Below are positions 38,533 to 48,288 of a stretch of 64,000 nucleotides of DNA, in pieces (the stretch's first letter is position 1; the number at the start of each line of letters is the position of its first letter). Origin of the DNA: Cupriavidus sp. AU9028 (lineage in GTDB: Bacteria > Pseudomonadota > Gammaproteobacteria > Burkholderiales > Burkholderiaceae); contig NZ_JAIMCG010000021.1 of the NCBI RefSeq assembly GCF_019795295.1, forward strand, positions 1 to 64,000, written 5' to 3'. Position numbers and translations under genes: made by a program. The notes beneath the pieces were generated by a model. It was not told the origin of the DNA. It did no database searches and saw only the letters and a list, made by a program, of their open reading frames with translations.

Positions 38533-40128
38533 ATGAACATCAGTCAACGCCTGCTATTAACGCTGCTTCTTTCGCTGGTCGGGCTCGTCAGTGTCGGTTT
38601 CGGCGGCCTCTGGCAGCTGCAACAGGCGGAACAACGGCTTGAATACTTCAACGAGAACACGCTGGCCAGCGTGCGTCGCCTCAACGCGCTGAAGGACACC
38701 ACCACCGCAATGCGCCTGTCGCTGTACCGCCATGCCCTGACAGTGGACACGGCGACCAAGGAGGAAGCCGAGCGCGACATGGCGGCGGCCGTCCAGCGTT
38801 TCGAGGAGATCCTGGGCCGCTACGAGAAGGAAGACGTTTCCAACGAGGAAGACCGCAAGCTGGTGGTGGAGGATCGCGAGGCGCTGGCACGCTATCGCGC
38901 CCATCACGCCGCGCTGTTCGACGTGTCGCGCGTCAACGACCGCAACAGCGCAGCCGACATGCTGGCATCCAGCCAGCTCAGCAAGGACAGCCTGGCGTTG
39001 CGCCAGCAGATCGACAAGCATCTGGAATTCAATACGAAGATGGGCGACGCCGCGGTGGAAGAGAACCGCCGTGCCGCCAATACCGCGCTGACCGTGCTGC
39101 TGACCGCCATCGTCGCCACCGCGGCGATCGTCGGCGTGCTGGCGCTCGGTCTGTATCGCCGCATTCGCGGCAGCCTGGCCGAGATCCAGGGCGCGATGTC
39201 GCACATCCGCAATTCGCTCGATCTGACCCACCGCGTGCCGGTCGATCGTCGCGACGAGATCGGCATCACCGCCGAGAACCTGAATGCGCTGCTCGAGCGC
39301 GTGTCGTCCGCCATGCGCGAGGTGCGCCAGTCCAGCGATTCCGTCAGCGTGGCGGCACGCCAGATCGCTGCCGGCAATACCGACCTGTCCTCGCGCACCG
39401 AGCAGCAGGCCGCGTCGCTGGAAGAAACCGCATCGAGCATGGAAGAGCTGACCGCGACCGTGCGCAACAACGCCGACAGCGCACGCCAGGCCAGCACCCT
39501 GGCTACCAATGCCGCCGAAGTCGCGCGCAACGGTCATGCCGCCAGCGGCGCGATGGTGCAGACCATGGGCGCGATCAGCGACAACTCCAATCGCATCGCC
39601 GAGATCACCGGCATGATCGAGGGCATCGCCTTCCAGACCAACATCCTGGCACTGAACGCCGCCGTGGAAGCGGCGCGGGCCGGCGAGCAGGGCCGCGGCT
39701 TTGCCGTGGTCGCGGGCGAGGTGCGCACGCTGGCGCAACGCTCGTCCAGCGCCGCCAAGGAGATCAAGGAGCTGATCGACGCCTCGGTCGATACCGTGCG
39801 CACCGGCTCGAACCAGGCCGAAGGCGTGGGCAAGGCGATGGACGAAATCCAGCAGGCGGTGCGCCACGTCTCCGACATCATCGGCGAAATCGCCGCGGCC
39901 ACGGGCGAGCAGAGCCGCGGCATCGAGCAGGTCAATCAGGCGGTCAGCCAGATGGACCAGGTGACCCAGCAGAACGCCGCGCTGGTCGAAGAGGCCGCCG
40001 CCGCTGCGCAGTCGCTCGACGAGCAGGCCGCGCGGATGCAGCAGACGGTCGCATCGTTCCAGCTGGGGCACGAAGGTCGGGCACCGGGACGGTCGGCTGG
40101 CTCCGCGCCGAAGCTGGCGCTGGCCTGA
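38533..40128 (+). CDS. Methyl-accepting chemotaxis protein
   Basis: This 531-residue transmembrane chemoreceptor has a first membrane helix at about 7-28. A periplasmic four-helix bundle follows (30-185, containing [20 protein letters not shown]), then the second helix (186-210) and HAMP (about 211-265). The cytoplasmic signalling hairpin has tip sequence [20 protein letters not shown] and [20 protein letters not shown]. Methylation-type EEQ patterns flank it ([14 protein letters not shown]). It would signal through CheW/CheA coded elsewhere. The ligand is unknown. The ATG at 38533 directly precedes the membrane helix; no clear ribosome site is seen. It lacks the C-terminal pentapeptide for CheR. 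Confidence 0.93.
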   Translation: MNISQRLLLTLLLSLVGLVSVGFGGLWQLQQAEQRLEYFNENTLASVRRLNALKDTTTAMRLSLYRHALTVDTATKEEAERDMAAAVQRFEEILGRYEKEDVSNEEDRKLVVEDREALARYRAHHAALFDVSRVNDRNSAADMLASSQLSKDSLALRQQIDKHLEFNTKMGDAAVEENRRAANTALTVLLTAIVATAAIVGVLALGLYRRIRGSLAEIQGAMSHIRNSLDLTHRVPVDRRDEIGITAENLNALLERVSSAMREVRQSSDSVSVAARQIAAGNTDLSSRTEQQAASLEETASSMEELTATVRNNADSARQASTLATNAAEVARNGHAASGAMVQTMGAISDNSNRIAEITGMIEGIAFQTNILALNAAVEAARAGEQGRGFAVVAGEVRTLAQRSSSAAKEIKELIDASVDTVRTGSNQAEGVGKAMDEIQQAVRHVSDIIGEIAAATGEQSRGIEQVNQAVSQMDQVTQQNAALVEEAAAAAQSLDEQAARMQQTVASFQLGHEGRAPGRSAGSAPKLALA

Positions 40129-40183
40129 TCGCTACCGGTTGACGCCGCGGGCGGGGAGAGGGCAGCGCCCCACCCGCTCCCCC

Positions 40184-40219
40184 CACACCCCACACCCGAC
40201 ACCCCGCACCCCGCACCCC
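40184..40219. repeat. C-rich imperfect tandem repeat
   Basis: This short run is built from ACCCC, ACACCCC and GCACCCC-like units between the chemoreceptor stop and the convergent NTF2-fold gene. It is probably simple sequence with slippage potential. Confidence 0.6.
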
Positions 40220-40666
40220 TCACTCCCCCTCCACCGCGATCGGCACCACGCGATCCGTCATCGGATCGAACGGCAGCGAGCCGTGCTCGTGGAACACCTT
40301 CCAGCTTCCCGCTTCCTTGCGCAGCGCAATCGTGATGCGCAGCCAGCTTGCGCCCGCCGGATGCTGCGGCTCGTCCACCGGCGCGATCCGGCTCAGGCAA
40401 TGGCATACCGCGACATCCTGGCCGACCTGCAGCGATACCGCGCGCCGCTGCGCCTCGAAGCGGGCCGGCAGATAGGGAAAGCACGCTTCCCAGCTGGCCC
40501 GGTATGCCTGCGGGCCATGCATCACCCATGGCGGCTTGACGTCGAACAGGGTCGCGTCGTCCGTGTACATTGCGCTCATGGCGGCGGCATCGCGCCGCTC
40601 CAGCGCATCGGCCCATTGGTCCATCAACCGCAGGATCGCATCGGCATCGTTCGATGAGGCTGACAT
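40220..40666 (-). CDS. SnoaL/NTF2-fold protein
   Basis: This 148-residue cone-shaped NTF2-fold protein of the SnoaL/DUF4440 kind has LMDQWADALERRDAAAMSAMYTDDATLFDV, WEACFPYLPARFE, and the C-terminal beta strands WLRITIALRKEAGSWKVFHEHGS. Such proteins are small-molecule isomerases, dimeric binding proteins or ketosteroid-isomerase relatives. No catalytic residue set identifies this one. AAGGAG six bases before the ATG fixes the start. It diverges from the PQQ dehydrogenase gene across 283 bases that contain an inverted repeat (TTTGT/ACAAA, 40849-40863). Confidence 0.8.
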   Translation of the reverse strand: MSASSNDADAILRLMDQWADALERRDAAAMSAMYTDDATLFDVKPPWVMHGPQAYRASWEACFPYLPARFEAQRRAVSLQVGQDVAVCHCLSRIAPVDEPQHPAGASWLRITIALRKEAGSWKVFHEHGSLPFDPMTDRVVPIAVEGE

Positions 40667-40949
40667 GACAGCTCCTTGCAAAGTCATCGTCGGGATCGAC
40701 GGAAGCGGGCAGCCGGCTGGCCCGGACCAGCCGGCGAAAAGCCGCATCCTTGCTGATTGATCGAATGGCAGCGCGTCAAATCGACATCGAAGAGCGCGCG
40801 ACGGATGCGTTCGCCCCTGGCGGCGCCCCGGTCGATGCCTTGCAGTGATTTGTAGGACACAAACCAGCCCACCGATCGGTCGTGTGCCGACAGCGGTCCA
40901 CGGCGGAAACCGGATACTGGCGGGGCGATAGAACCTCGAGGAGCGCGAG

Positions 40950-42287
40950 ATGAGAAGGCTGTCCCTGATTGGCATCGTCGCCATCGCCGTCCTGGCCGCT
41001 GGCGGCTGCATCTTCCTCGGCATCAGCGAGAAGGCGACCCTGAGCGTGGCGCAAGGCACCGGTCCGGCGCCGACGCTGCCCGAGCCGAACAAGACGCTGC
41101 TGCCGACCGTCAACATCGCGCCGGCGGTCGGCTGGCCGGAGGGCACCACACCCACGCCGGCCAATGGCCTGGCGGTGACCTCGTTCGCCGCAGGCCTGGA
41201 CCATCCGCGCTGGCTCTATGTCCTGCCCAACGGCGACGTGCTGGTCGCCGAGTCCAATGCGCCGCCCAAGCCGGAAGGCAGCGGCGGCGGGCTGAAGGGC
41301 TGGATCACCGGGATCGTGATGAAGCGCGCCGGCGCGCGTACGCCCAGCGCCAACCGCATCACGCTGCTGCGCGATACCAATGGCGACGGCGTGGCCGACC
41401 ACCGCTCGGTGTTCCTGGAAAACCTGTACTCGCCGTTCGGCATGACGCTGGTGGGCAACGACTTCTACGTCGCCAACGCCAATGCGCTGATGCGCTACTC
41501 CTACCGGCCCGGGGCCGACCGGATCGACGCGCCGGGCGAGAAGGTGGTCGACCTGCCTGCGGGCCTGAACCACCACTGGACCAAGAACGTGATTGCCAGC
41601 CGCGACGGCAGCAAGCTGTACATCACCGTGGGCTCGAACAGCAATGTCGGCGAGAACGGCATGGAAGCGGAGGAAGGGCGCGCCGCGATCTGGGAACTGG
41701 ATCGCGCCAGCGGCAAGATGCGGCCGTTCGCCACGGGTTTGCGCAACCCGAACGGGCTGGACTGGGAGCCGCAGACCGGCGCGCTGTGGACCGCGGTCAA
41801 CGAGCGCGACGAGATCGGCAGCGACCTCGTGCCGGACTACATTACCTCGGTCAAGGACGGCGGCTTCTACGGCTGGCCCTACAGCTACTGGGGCGGCAAT
41901 GTCGATGCGCGCGTCAAGCCGCAACGCCCGGAGCTCGTCGCGCAGGCGATCGCGCCGGACTATGCGCTCGGCCCGCACACCGCCTCGCTCGGCATCGTCT
42001 TCGGCGAGCGCGTCGGGCTGCCGGCGCCGTATCGCGAGGGCCTGTTCGTCGGCCAGCACGGCTCGTGGAACCGCAAGCCCAAGAGCGGCTACAAGGTGGT
42101 GTTCGTGCCGTTCCAGGGCGGCAAGCCGGCGGGCGAGCCGGTCGATGTGCTGACCGGCTTCCTGGACGACAAGGAGCAGGCCCGCGGCCGTCCGGTCGAT
42201 GTCAAGGGTGATGGCCGTGGCGGGCTGCTGGTCACGGACGACGTGGGCAACCGCATCTGGCGCGTCAGTGCCGCGGCCGGGCAATGA
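40950..42287 (+). CDS. PQQ-type sugar (sorbosone/aldose) dehydrogenase
   Basis: This 445-residue six-bladed beta-propeller dehydrogenase of the soluble aldose/sorbosone family uses PQQ to oxidise sugars or aldehydes in the periplasm. It has [78 protein letters not shown] and [19 protein letters not shown]. The N-terminus is a membrane or lipoprotein-like segment ([15 protein letters not shown]), so it may be anchored. GAGGAG lies six bases before the ATG. Its stop overlaps the next start (ATGA), coupling it to a TonB receptor that looks like the PQQ importer PqqU. Confidence 0.9.
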   Translation: MRRLSLIGIVAIAVLAAGGCIFLGISEKATLSVAQGTGPAPTLPEPNKTLLPTVNIAPAVGWPEGTTPTPANGLAVTSFAAGLDHPRWLYVLPNGDVLVAESNAPPKPEGSGGGLKGWITGIVMKRAGARTPSANRITLLRDTNGDGVADHRSVFLENLYSPFGMTLVGNDFYVANANALMRYSYRPGADRIDAPGEKVVDLPAGLNHHWTKNVIASRDGSKLYITVGSNSNVGENGMEAEEGRAAIWELDRASGKMRPFATGLRNPNGLDWEPQTGALWTAVNERDEIGSDLVPDYITSVKDGGFYGWPYSYWGGNVDARVKPQRPELVAQAIAPDYALGPHTASLGIVFGERVGLPAPYREGLFVGQHGSWNRKPKSGYKVVFVPFQGGKPAGEPVDVLTGFLDDKEQARGRPVDVKGDGRGGLLVTDDVGNRIWRVSAAAGQ

Positions 42288-44407
42288 TGCTGCGAACGAG
42301 CAGGCGGGGCGGGCAGGGGGGCTGGCTGACGGCCCTGGCCGCCATGCCGGCCGCGATGCTGACGGCGGCGCCGGGCGGCGCGCAGGAGGTGGGCGCGCCG
42401 GCGGCAACGCTCAAGCCCGTCGTCGTCACCGCCACGCGCTTCGAAGCGCCGGGCTTCGACGTGCCTGCGTCGGCCGACGTCGTGACCGGCGTCGCGCTGC
42501 GCGATGCGCGGCCGCAGTTCAGCCTCGCGGAAGGGCTGAGCGGCGTGCCCGGCCTGCTGGTGCGCGAACGCCAGAATCAGGCGCAGGACCTGCAGATGAC
42601 CATCCGCGGCTTTGGCGCGCGCTCCAGCTTCGGCGTGCGCGGGCTGCGGCTCTATGTGGACGGCATCCCCGCCACCATGCCGGACGGGCAGGGGCAGACC
42701 TCCAATATCGACATCGCCTCGATCGACCGCATCGAGATATTGCGGGGCCCGGCTTCGGTGCTGTACGGCAACGCGTCGGGCGGAGTGGTGCAGGTCTTCA
42801 CCGAGCCCGGCGCCCGCCCTCCCACGGTGGAGGCCAGCGCCGCCGCCGGCAGCGAGCGCACCTTCCGCTACGGCGTGAAGGCCAGCGGTGCCCCCGCGGA
42901 AGGCGAGCCGGGCCTGGACTACCTGCTCAGCGCATCGCGCTTCACCACCGACGGCTACCGCGATCACAGCGCCGCGCGCAAGAACCTGGGCAATGCACGG
43001 CTGGGCTGGCGTCCGGACGACCGAAGCCGGGTCACCGTGGTGGCCAACGCGGTCGACCTGACGGCGCAGGATCCGCTTGGCCTGACGCGCGAGCAGTTCG
43101 ACAGCGACCCGCGTCAGGCGCCGCTGGCGCGGCAGTACAACACGCGCAAGACGGTGCGCCAGGCACAAGGTGGCCTGCACTATGCGCGTGACATCGATGG
43201 CGACAATGCGCTGGCCGCGATGCTGTACTTCGGCCAGCGCGACACCACGCAATTCCTGTCCGTACCGGTCGCGGCACAGCGCAATCCGCTCAATGCTGGC
43301 GGCGTCATCGATCTGTCGCGCGACTATGGCGGCGCGGATCTGCGCTGGACGCACAGGGCCGAATTCGCAGGCAAACCGCTGACGCTGATCGGTGGGCTCG
43401 CCTACGACAGGATGCGCGAGACGCGCCGAGGCTACGAAAACTACACGGGCGATCCGTCCGCGCCGGTGCTCGGCGAGCACGGCCGGCTGCGCCGCGACGA
43501 GCGCAATACCGTGTGGAACTTCGACCAGTACCTGCAGGCGGCCTGGGAGCCGGCACCGCGCTGGCTGCTTGAAGCGGGCGTGCGCCACAGCACCGTGCGC
43601 TTCTCCACCGGCGATCGCTATGTGCAGGGCGCCAATGGCGACGACAGCGGCGGCGTGCGCTACGACCAGTGGCTGCCGGTGGCGGCGGTGCGCTACCGCG
43701 CCACGCCGACGCTGAACCTGTACGCCAGCGCCGGACGCGGGTTCGAGACGCCGACGCTGAACGAGCTGTCCTATCGCCCCGATGGCGCGCCCGGCATGAA
43801 CTTCAACCTGCGGCCGGCGACCAGCACCTCTACCGAAGTCGGCGCCAGGCAGCAGCTCGCCGGTGGGCTGCTGACGGCCGCGCTGTTCCAGATCCGCACC
43901 GACGACGAGATCGCCGTGGCCAGCAGCAGCGGCGGACGCACGACCTATCGCAACGCCGGCCGCACCCTGCGCCAGGGCCTGGAAGTCGGCTGGAGCGGCT
44001 CGCCCGGGGGTCACTGGCAGGCCCAGTTCGCCTACAGCTTTCTCGATGCGACCTTCCGCGATAGCGAAAGTCGCCTGCCCGGCACCGCGCGCCACGCGTT
44101 GTACGGCGCGGTGGGCTGGCAGCCGCCACGCGGCTTTCGGGCCGGCGCCGAAGTGCGCGTGCTGAGCGCGACCTTCGTCGACGACGCCAACAGCGACCGC
44201 GCGCCGTCGTATGCGGTGGCGGGGCTGTGGGCGGGTTACGTGCTGCCACTGGGCCGCTGGACCATGACCGCCTTCGCCCGGGTGGACAACCTGTTCGACC
44301 GGCGCTATGCCGGCTCGGTGATCGTCAACGAGAGCAACGGGCGGTACTTCGAGCCGGCCCCCGGTCGCAGCGGCAGTGCGGGCGTCACGCTGTCCTATGC
44401 GTTCTAG
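42284..44407 (+). CDS. pqqU: TonB-dependent receptor, PqqU (YncD)-like
   Basis: This 707-residue outer-membrane beta-barrel has a plug domain (about 45-155) and a 22-strand-type barrel. From memory, several blocks closely follow E. coli YncD/PqqU, the high-affinity PQQ importer. They include VRGFGARSS-type [64 protein letters not shown] and the end block [14 protein letters not shown] signal peptide with [16 protein letters not shown] precedes the TonB-box region (VVVTATR). It overlaps the PQQ dehydrogenase by ATGA. I infer uptake of external PQQ to load that enzyme; the substrate is not proven by sequence alone. Confidence 0.85.
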   Translation: MMLRTSRRGGQGGWLTALAAMPAAMLTAAPGGAQEVGAPAATLKPVVVTATRFEAPGFDVPASADVVTGVALRDARPQFSLAEGLSGVPGLLVRERQNQAQDLQMTIRGFGARSSFGVRGLRLYVDGIPATMPDGQGQTSNIDIASIDRIEILRGPASVLYGNASGGVVQVFTEPGARPPTVEASAAAGSERTFRYGVKASGAPAEGEPGLDYLLSASRFTTDGYRDHSAARKNLGNARLGWRPDDRSRVTVVANAVDLTAQDPLGLTREQFDSDPRQAPLARQYNTRKTVRQAQGGLHYARDIDGDNALAAMLYFGQRDTTQFLSVPVAAQRNPLNAGGVIDLSRDYGGADLRWTHRAEFAGKPLTLIGGLAYDRMRETRRGYENYTGDPSAPVLGEHGRLRRDERNTVWNFDQYLQAAWEPAPRWLLEAGVRHSTVRFSTGDRYVQGANGDDSGGVRYDQWLPVAAVRYRATPTLNLYASAGRGFETPTLNELSYRPDGAPGMNFNLRPATSTSTEVGARQQLAGGLLTAALFQIRTDDEIAVASSSGGRTTYRNAGRTLRQGLEVGWSGSPGGHWQAQFAYSFLDATFRDSESRLPGTARHALYGAVGWQPPRGFRAGAEVRVLSATFVDDANSDRAPSYAVAGLWAGYVLPLGRWTMTAFARVDNLFDRRYAGSVIVNESNGRYFEPAPGRSGSAGVTLSYAF

Positions 44408-44416
44408 GCGCGCGTC

Positions 44417-44755
44417 TCAGCCGGCGCCGCTTTCCGCCGCCGCGGTGGCCGACCCCGATCGTGCGGGTGTGCGCGGCTCCCACGACACCGCGATGTCGCC
44501 CTGCACGAAGGTCTGGCAGGCGAGCCGGTAGCCCTCTTCCAACTCGTCGGCGGAGATCAGCTTGCGCTCCTTGGCCTTGATGTCGTCGGTATGCTCGCGG
44601 CCGCTTTCGATGCGGCACTTGCAGGTTCCGCAGAGGCCGCCGCCGCACTTGAAGGGGATGCCGCCCTGCTCGCGCAGCGAGACGCGCAGCAGGTTGCTGT
44701 TCTCCGGCGCGGTGGCGACCTTGCCCTGGTTGGTCAGGAAGGTGATCTGGATCAT
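44417..44755 (-). CDS. 2Fe-2S ferredoxin A
   Basis: This 112-residue plant-type ferredoxin has cluster ligands C37, C42, C45 and C80 (KCGGGLCGTCKC then RLACQTF). An extra Cys47 sits right after the third ligand. The C-terminal 20 or so residues are an Ala/Ser-rich tail. It is the last of four genes read from the promoter at 47161, after a permease, ferredoxin B and the 101-residue protein. I infer that it delivers electrons to an oxygenase of this cluster, with the flavin reductase at 52356 as a possible source. No ribosome site is evident; 53 bases separate it from the preceding gene. Confidence 0.88.
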   Translation of the reverse strand: MIQITFLTNQGKVATAPENSNLLRVSLREQGGIPFKCGGGLCGTCKCRIESGREHTDDIKAKERKLISADELEEGYRLACQTFVQGDIAVSWEPRTPARSGSATAAAESGAG

Positions 44756-44808
44756 GGTGATGACAGGGTGGGCGCGCCCAAGGCACGCCGTTTTGCAAGC
44801 GGGCCCGG

Positions 44809-45114
44809 TCAGGCCCGCACGAGCTCGATCTGCATCGAGCCGAAGCGCGCTAGTTCGCGCAGCGCCTCGCGCGCGGCATCGACGCTGTCGTACTTTTCGA
44901 GGAACTTGGTCGGCACGTGATTGACCAGGTGGGGCGGCGTGTCTTCGACCACGCGTACCCGGCCCTCCTGCTCGAGCGCGGCGATGACGAAGTGCGCCCG
45001 CGGGGCGCCATAGAACAGGTAGTCCCACGATTCCACCGCGGTCATGCCCGCCCCGGGCTCGGTGTGGAACTCGCCGCGCCGGCTGGTCAGGATCACGTAG
45101 CGCGGCGCCGTCAT
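44809..45114 (-). CDS. Small protein of unknown function between two ferredoxins
   Basis: I do not recognise this 101-residue soluble protein. It is a mixed alpha/beta sequence (RYVILTSRRGEFHTE, WDYLFYGAPRAHFVIAALE, KFLEKYDSVDAAREALREL) with no cysteines, so it does not bind an iron-sulphur cluster by itself. Its ATG overlaps the ferredoxin B stop (ATGA), so the two are made together. A role as a small subunit, electron-transfer adaptor or chaperone for the redox pair is plausible but unproven. Codon use matches its neighbours, which supports it as a real gene. Confidence 0.75.
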   Translation of the reverse strand: MTAPRYVILTSRRGEFHTEPGAGMTAVESWDYLFYGAPRAHFVIAALEQEGRVRVVEDTPPHLVNHVPTKFLEKYDSVDAAREALRELARFGSMQIELVRA

Positions 45115-45455
45115 GACGCCACCGCCTGCGTGGCTGCGGCGCCGGTCTCGGGCGCCGCGTCCTGGTCATCCTGCGCCAGCTCGATGTCATGCTCGATCCA
45201 CAGCTGGCAGGCGAGCCGATAGCCCTGCTCCAGCCGCTCGCCCAGCTGCTTCTTTTCTTTCCAGTTCGGCGGCGGCAGGTGCTCGGCCCCGGCGATCACG
45301 CGGCAGGCGCATTTCGAGCACTTGCCCATGCCGCATTCGTAGCGAAGGTTGGGGTAGGGGAACTGCCGGATGCCGGCGCGCACGACCAGGTTGGTCTGGG
45401 GTTTGACGTCGTCGGTGTGAATCTGTCCGTTCTTGTGCAGGATGACCTTCGGCAT
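45111..45455 (-). CDS. 2Fe-2S ferredoxin B
   Basis: This 114-residue plant-type ferredoxin has ligands C41, C46, C49 and C83 (YECGMGKCSKCACRV, then RLACQLW). It has an extra Cys51 in the same place as Cys47 of ferredoxin A, so the two are paralogues. A long Asp/Gln/Ala-rich C-terminal tail follows. AAGGAAA lies about 11 bases before the ATG. It follows the permease by 101 bases. Two different ferredoxins in one operon suggest two acceptors or two steps needing different redox potential. Confidence 0.88.
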   Translation of the reverse strand: MPKVILHKNGQIHTDDVKPQTNLVVRAGIRQFPYPNLRYECGMGKCSKCACRVIAGAEHLPPPNWKEKKQLGERLEQGYRLACQLWIEHDIELAQDDQDAAPETGAAATQAVAS

Positions 45456-45556
45456 GTTGGCGTTTCCTTTGCTGCGCCTCGTCGTTGCGAGCGGGACGAG
45501 GAGGGGTTGAATCCGTAGAGGTCGAGCGTGGGTCTCCGGCGCGGAAGGGGCGCGTG

Positions 45557-47098
45557 TCAGGACCACAGCATCATTGCCGCGACGGTCGAGCAGAACAGGC
45601 CCAGCACCACCGGAATCAGCAGCGCGCGCACCGCCTCCAGCACCGGCACGCGGGCGAAGCCGGCCACGGCGATCAGCGAGGACCACGCCACCAGCGTGCC
45701 GCCACCGGTCCAGACTGCGCCCATCTGGCCGACCGCGGCGAGGGTGGCCGGATCGAAGCCGACCACCGGGCCGAGCGCGCCGGCGAGGGTGCCGGTCAGC
45801 GGCAGGCCGGCAAAGCCGGAGCCGTCGATGCCGGTGATCATGCCGACCAGCAGCACGCCGAACGCGACCAGCATGTGGTTGTCCGGAATCATGTGCTGGT
45901 AGGCCTGGATCAGTTCGAACAACAGGCTCGGCGCCTTGGCGCCTGGTGCCAGTCCCAGGATCGAGCCGGCGGTCTCGCCCGCGCCGACGAAGAAGAAGCC
46001 GGCGATCGGCAGCACCGAGCCCATCGCCTTGAAGGCGAAAACGAAGCCGTCGGTGATGTGCTCGGGACAGATGTCCAGCATCCGGCGCGGGCCTTCGGCG
46101 GCCAGCGTGGCCAGCATCATCAGGATCGCCGCCACGCCGCCGACCAGCGCGGCCGCCTCCCCGCCCTTGAGGTCCTGCACGCCGGTGCCCAGCTTGGGCA
46201 GCACCATCACCGCGACCACCGCCAGGAAGGCGATGGGCGTCACGATGGCGAAGCACTTGGACCACTTCACGCGGCGCTGCTCCACCATCGACAAGCTCGC
46301 CTCGATATTGGAGTCGGTTTCCAGCGGCTCGCTGTGGCTGGTGCCGCGTGCGATCTCGGTCTTGTCGAAGGTGCCGCCGTCCACCGGCTGCACCGCGGCG
46401 GCGCCCGCGCGCGCCTGCCAGCGGTCCAGCAACTGGCCGCTGGCAGGGACGATGTGCTTGCGCATCGACAGATAGGCCAGGCTCAGCGCGATCGCGCCGG
46501 TGATGATCGACAGCGCCAGCGCACGGTCCGCCACCACGGCGGCACTGACCGCCGCGCCGGCGGCCTTGGCGCTGATGCCCGGCGCGACGCCGATCACATA
46601 GTCGGAAGACAGCGCCATGCCCTGGCCGGCGATGGCGATCGCCATAGCCCCGGCCAGCGGCGGCAGTCCGGCGGCAATGGCGGCGGGCAGCAGGATCGCC
46701 GATACCAGCGGCACCGCCGGCGTGGGCCAGAAGAACAACGAGATCACGTAGGTGATGCCCGCCAGGATGAAGAAGGCGCTATGCCCGTTCTTCATTACCA
46801 CCCGGAAGGGCTCGACCATCCGGATGTCCGAGCGCAGCGTCTTCAGCGAATTGAGCAGCGCCGTCATGAAGGCGATGACCAGGAAGATATTGAAGAGCTC
46901 GCGCGCCGCCACCAGGCTGGCCGAGAAGATCCCCGCCAGCGCGGAGACGGGACTGCCGGTGAGCGCGTAGACGACCAGCGCGGTGCCGACGATCGAGGGG
47001 ACGACCACGTTGGCACGCAGGATCATCGTCAGCACGATGACCGCGACCCCTGACAGATAAATCCAGTGCGCGGCACCGATCATGACTTCTTGTTGCAT
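45557..47098 (-). CDS. Multi-pass permease, ion-transporter superfamily-like
   Basis: This 513-residue inner-membrane protein has 11-13 hydrophobic segments and a cytoplasmic loop of about 60 polar residues near 230-290. The style (VVPSIVGTALVVYALTG, GQGMALSSDYVIG, GVLLVGMITGIDGSGFAGLPLTGTLAG) resembles DcuC/GntP/NhaC-type ion-transporter superfamily carriers of organic anions, but I cannot assign a named family. GGGAG precedes the ATG at 47098. It is the first gene after promoter A (-10 at 47161-47166), overlapped by the GTATAC operator, so it is probably induced with the catabolic genes on the other strand and imports or exports their substrate or product. Confidence 0.8.
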   Translation of the reverse strand: MQQEVMIGAAHWIYLSGVAVIVLTMILRANVVVPSIVGTALVVYALTGSPVSALAGIFSASLVAARELFNIFLVIAFMTALLNSLKTLRSDIRMVEPFRVVMKNGHSAFFILAGITYVISLFFWPTPAVPLVSAILLPAAIAAGLPPLAGAMAIAIAGQGMALSSDYVIGVAPGISAKAAGAAVSAAVVADRALALSIITGAIALSLAYLSMRKHIVPASGQLLDRWQARAGAAAVQPVDGGTFDKTEIARGTSHSEPLETDSNIEASLSMVEQRRVKWSKCFAIVTPIAFLAVVAVMVLPKLGTGVQDLKGGEAAALVGGVAAILMMLATLAAEGPRRMLDICPEHITDGFVFAFKAMGSVLPIAGFFFVGAGETAGSILGLAPGAKAPSLLFELIQAYQHMIPDNHMLVAFGVLLVGMITGIDGSGFAGLPLTGTLAGALGPVVGFDPATLAAVGQMGAVWTGGGTLVAWSSLIAVAGFARVPVLEAVRALLIPVVLGLFCSTVAAMMLWS

Positions 47099-47153
47099 GA
47101 CAGCTCCCGGGGGCAAGGGTGATGTAGTCGTGGACGGCGGTGGCTCTGCCGTG

Positions 47154-47188
47154 TCGGTATACTATATTCATGCGAAGCCAGCCGCCAA
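47154..47188 (-). promoter_or_regulatory. Promoter A with GTATAC operator (permease-ferredoxin operon)
   Basis: On the minus strand, TTGGCG (47188-47183), 16 bases, then TATAGT (47166-47161) forms a sigma-70 type promoter. The operator ATATAGTATACCGA (47167-47154) overlaps the -10. The same -35/-10 spacing and overlap occur at promoters B and C. A bound repressor would block polymerase. Confidence 0.65.
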
Positions 47189-47335
47189 GCGATTTCTGAT
47201 CGGGGTCGACCCCTAGCCGGGAGCAGGCGTTTTTCCGGCGAAAGTTGCGCCACTGCTGGGCACCGTGCACTTCCTTGCCGAACCGGTGCCGGGCCCGCTG
47301 CACCGAAAAGGGGTATTGCAGCGGCTGTTGATCTA

Positions 47336-47350
47336 TGTAGACTGTATACC
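47336..47350 (+). promoter_or_regulatory. GTATAC operator site E (TSUP permease gene)
   Basis: TGTAGACTGTATACC matches the shared GTATACC core, about 85 bases before the ATG at 47433. No good -35/-10 pair is aligned with it. Together with site A it brackets the divergent promoter region 47099-47432. Confidence 0.5.
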
Positions 47351-47432
47351 AACAGCGTTGCTTGCAATATTTCTCCCGTTTCCGGTGCTGCCGTCCTCGA
47401 GGGCGGGATCTCCCGGTTTGCCCGACTCCGCC

Positions 47433-48221
47433 ATGCCCCTGCCGCTTTCCGCCGAATCCGCCGTGCTGGCGCAGCTGCTCCCCGGCCTTCCATCCGCCGC
47501 GCCGCTGCGTGATTTCGCTTGCATGGGCGCGCTGATTTTTGCTGGGGCCTGCCTGCAGGGCGTCGGCGGCATCGGCTTCGCGATGCTGGCCGCGCCGATC
47601 GCGGCGATCTTCTTTCCGCAACTGGTGCCCGGTCCGCTGCTCGCGATGGGTGGCTGCGTGTCGTTGCTCACCGCCGTGCGCGAGCGGCATGCCATCGCCT
47701 GGCGGCTCGCCGGCAGTGGCGTCGCCGGGCGGGCGGTCGGCGGACTGGCGGCGGTGATGGCGATCGCCTGGCTGCAACCGCGGTTACTCGCGGTGCTGTT
47801 CGCGCTGTCGATTCTCGCGGCGGTCGCCATGAGCCTGCTGGGCTGGCGTGTGCGCACCTCCACCGCCAACCTCGCGCTGGCGGGCACCGCTTCCGGCTTC
47901 CTGGGCACCATCACTTCGGCTGGCGCGCCGCCCTTTGCCATCGTGATGCAGCACATGGCGCCGGCGCAGATGCGCGCGACCATCGGCAGCATCCTCGCCG
48001 CGGGCTCGGCGATGTCGATTGCGATGCTGGCCATCGCCGGCCGCTTCGGCGCCATGGAAGCAAGGCTGACGGTGGGACTGCTGCCGTTCCTGCTCGGCGG
48101 CTTCCTGCTGTCCGGCAGGTTGCGCGGGCGGGTGTCCCCCGCGGCCGTGCGGCATCTGCTGCTGACGCTGTGCGCAGCCGGCGCCATCGCCGTACTGGTG
48201 CGCGAGGCCGGCATCGTCTAG
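47433..48221 (+). CDS. TSUP (TauE/SafE) family permease
   Basis: This 262-residue membrane protein has eight or so hydrophobic segments and the TSUP pattern: GACLQGVGGIGFAMLAAPIAAIFFPQLVPGPLLAMG (the first repeat, in pieces), and ASGFLGTITSAGAPPFAIVMQH in the second repeat. The family moves sulphonates, sulphite and other small organic anions. The start at 47433 was preferred over an earlier in-frame codon at 47265 because the earlier stretch contains operator site E. It is the first gene of the plus-strand half of the cluster and is 67 bases from the next. Confidence 0.85.
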   Translation: MPLPLSAESAVLAQLLPGLPSAAPLRDFACMGALIFAGACLQGVGGIGFAMLAAPIAAIFFPQLVPGPLLAMGGCVSLLTAVRERHAIAWRLAGSGVAGRAVGGLAAVMAIAWLQPRLLAVLFALSILAAVAMSLLGWRVRTSTANLALAGTASGFLGTITSAGAPPFAIVMQHMAPAQMRATIGSILAAGSAMSIAMLAIAGRFGAMEARLTVGLLPFLLGGFLLSGRLRGRVSPAAVRHLLLTLCAAGAIAVLVREAGIV

Positions 48222-48288
48222 ACCGCTCCTTTCCCGCGCGACCGTTCGCGACGAAGGCGCGCGCGCAGTTCCTTTCCACGGAGAAATC

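Noticed and set aside
40184-40219. C-rich repeat as a phase-variation tract
   Set aside because: It lies between two stop codons, outside any coding or promoter region, so slippage would have little effect.
45485-47053. 522-residue plus-strand frame rich in His, Gln, Asp
   Set aside because: It is antisense to a hydrophobic permease. The His/Gln/Asp richness is what the reverse complement of Val/Leu/Ala codons gives.
47265-47432. Earlier start of the TSUP permease
   Set aside because: It would put an operator-like site inside the coding sequence, and the added residues are not membrane-like in the family pattern.
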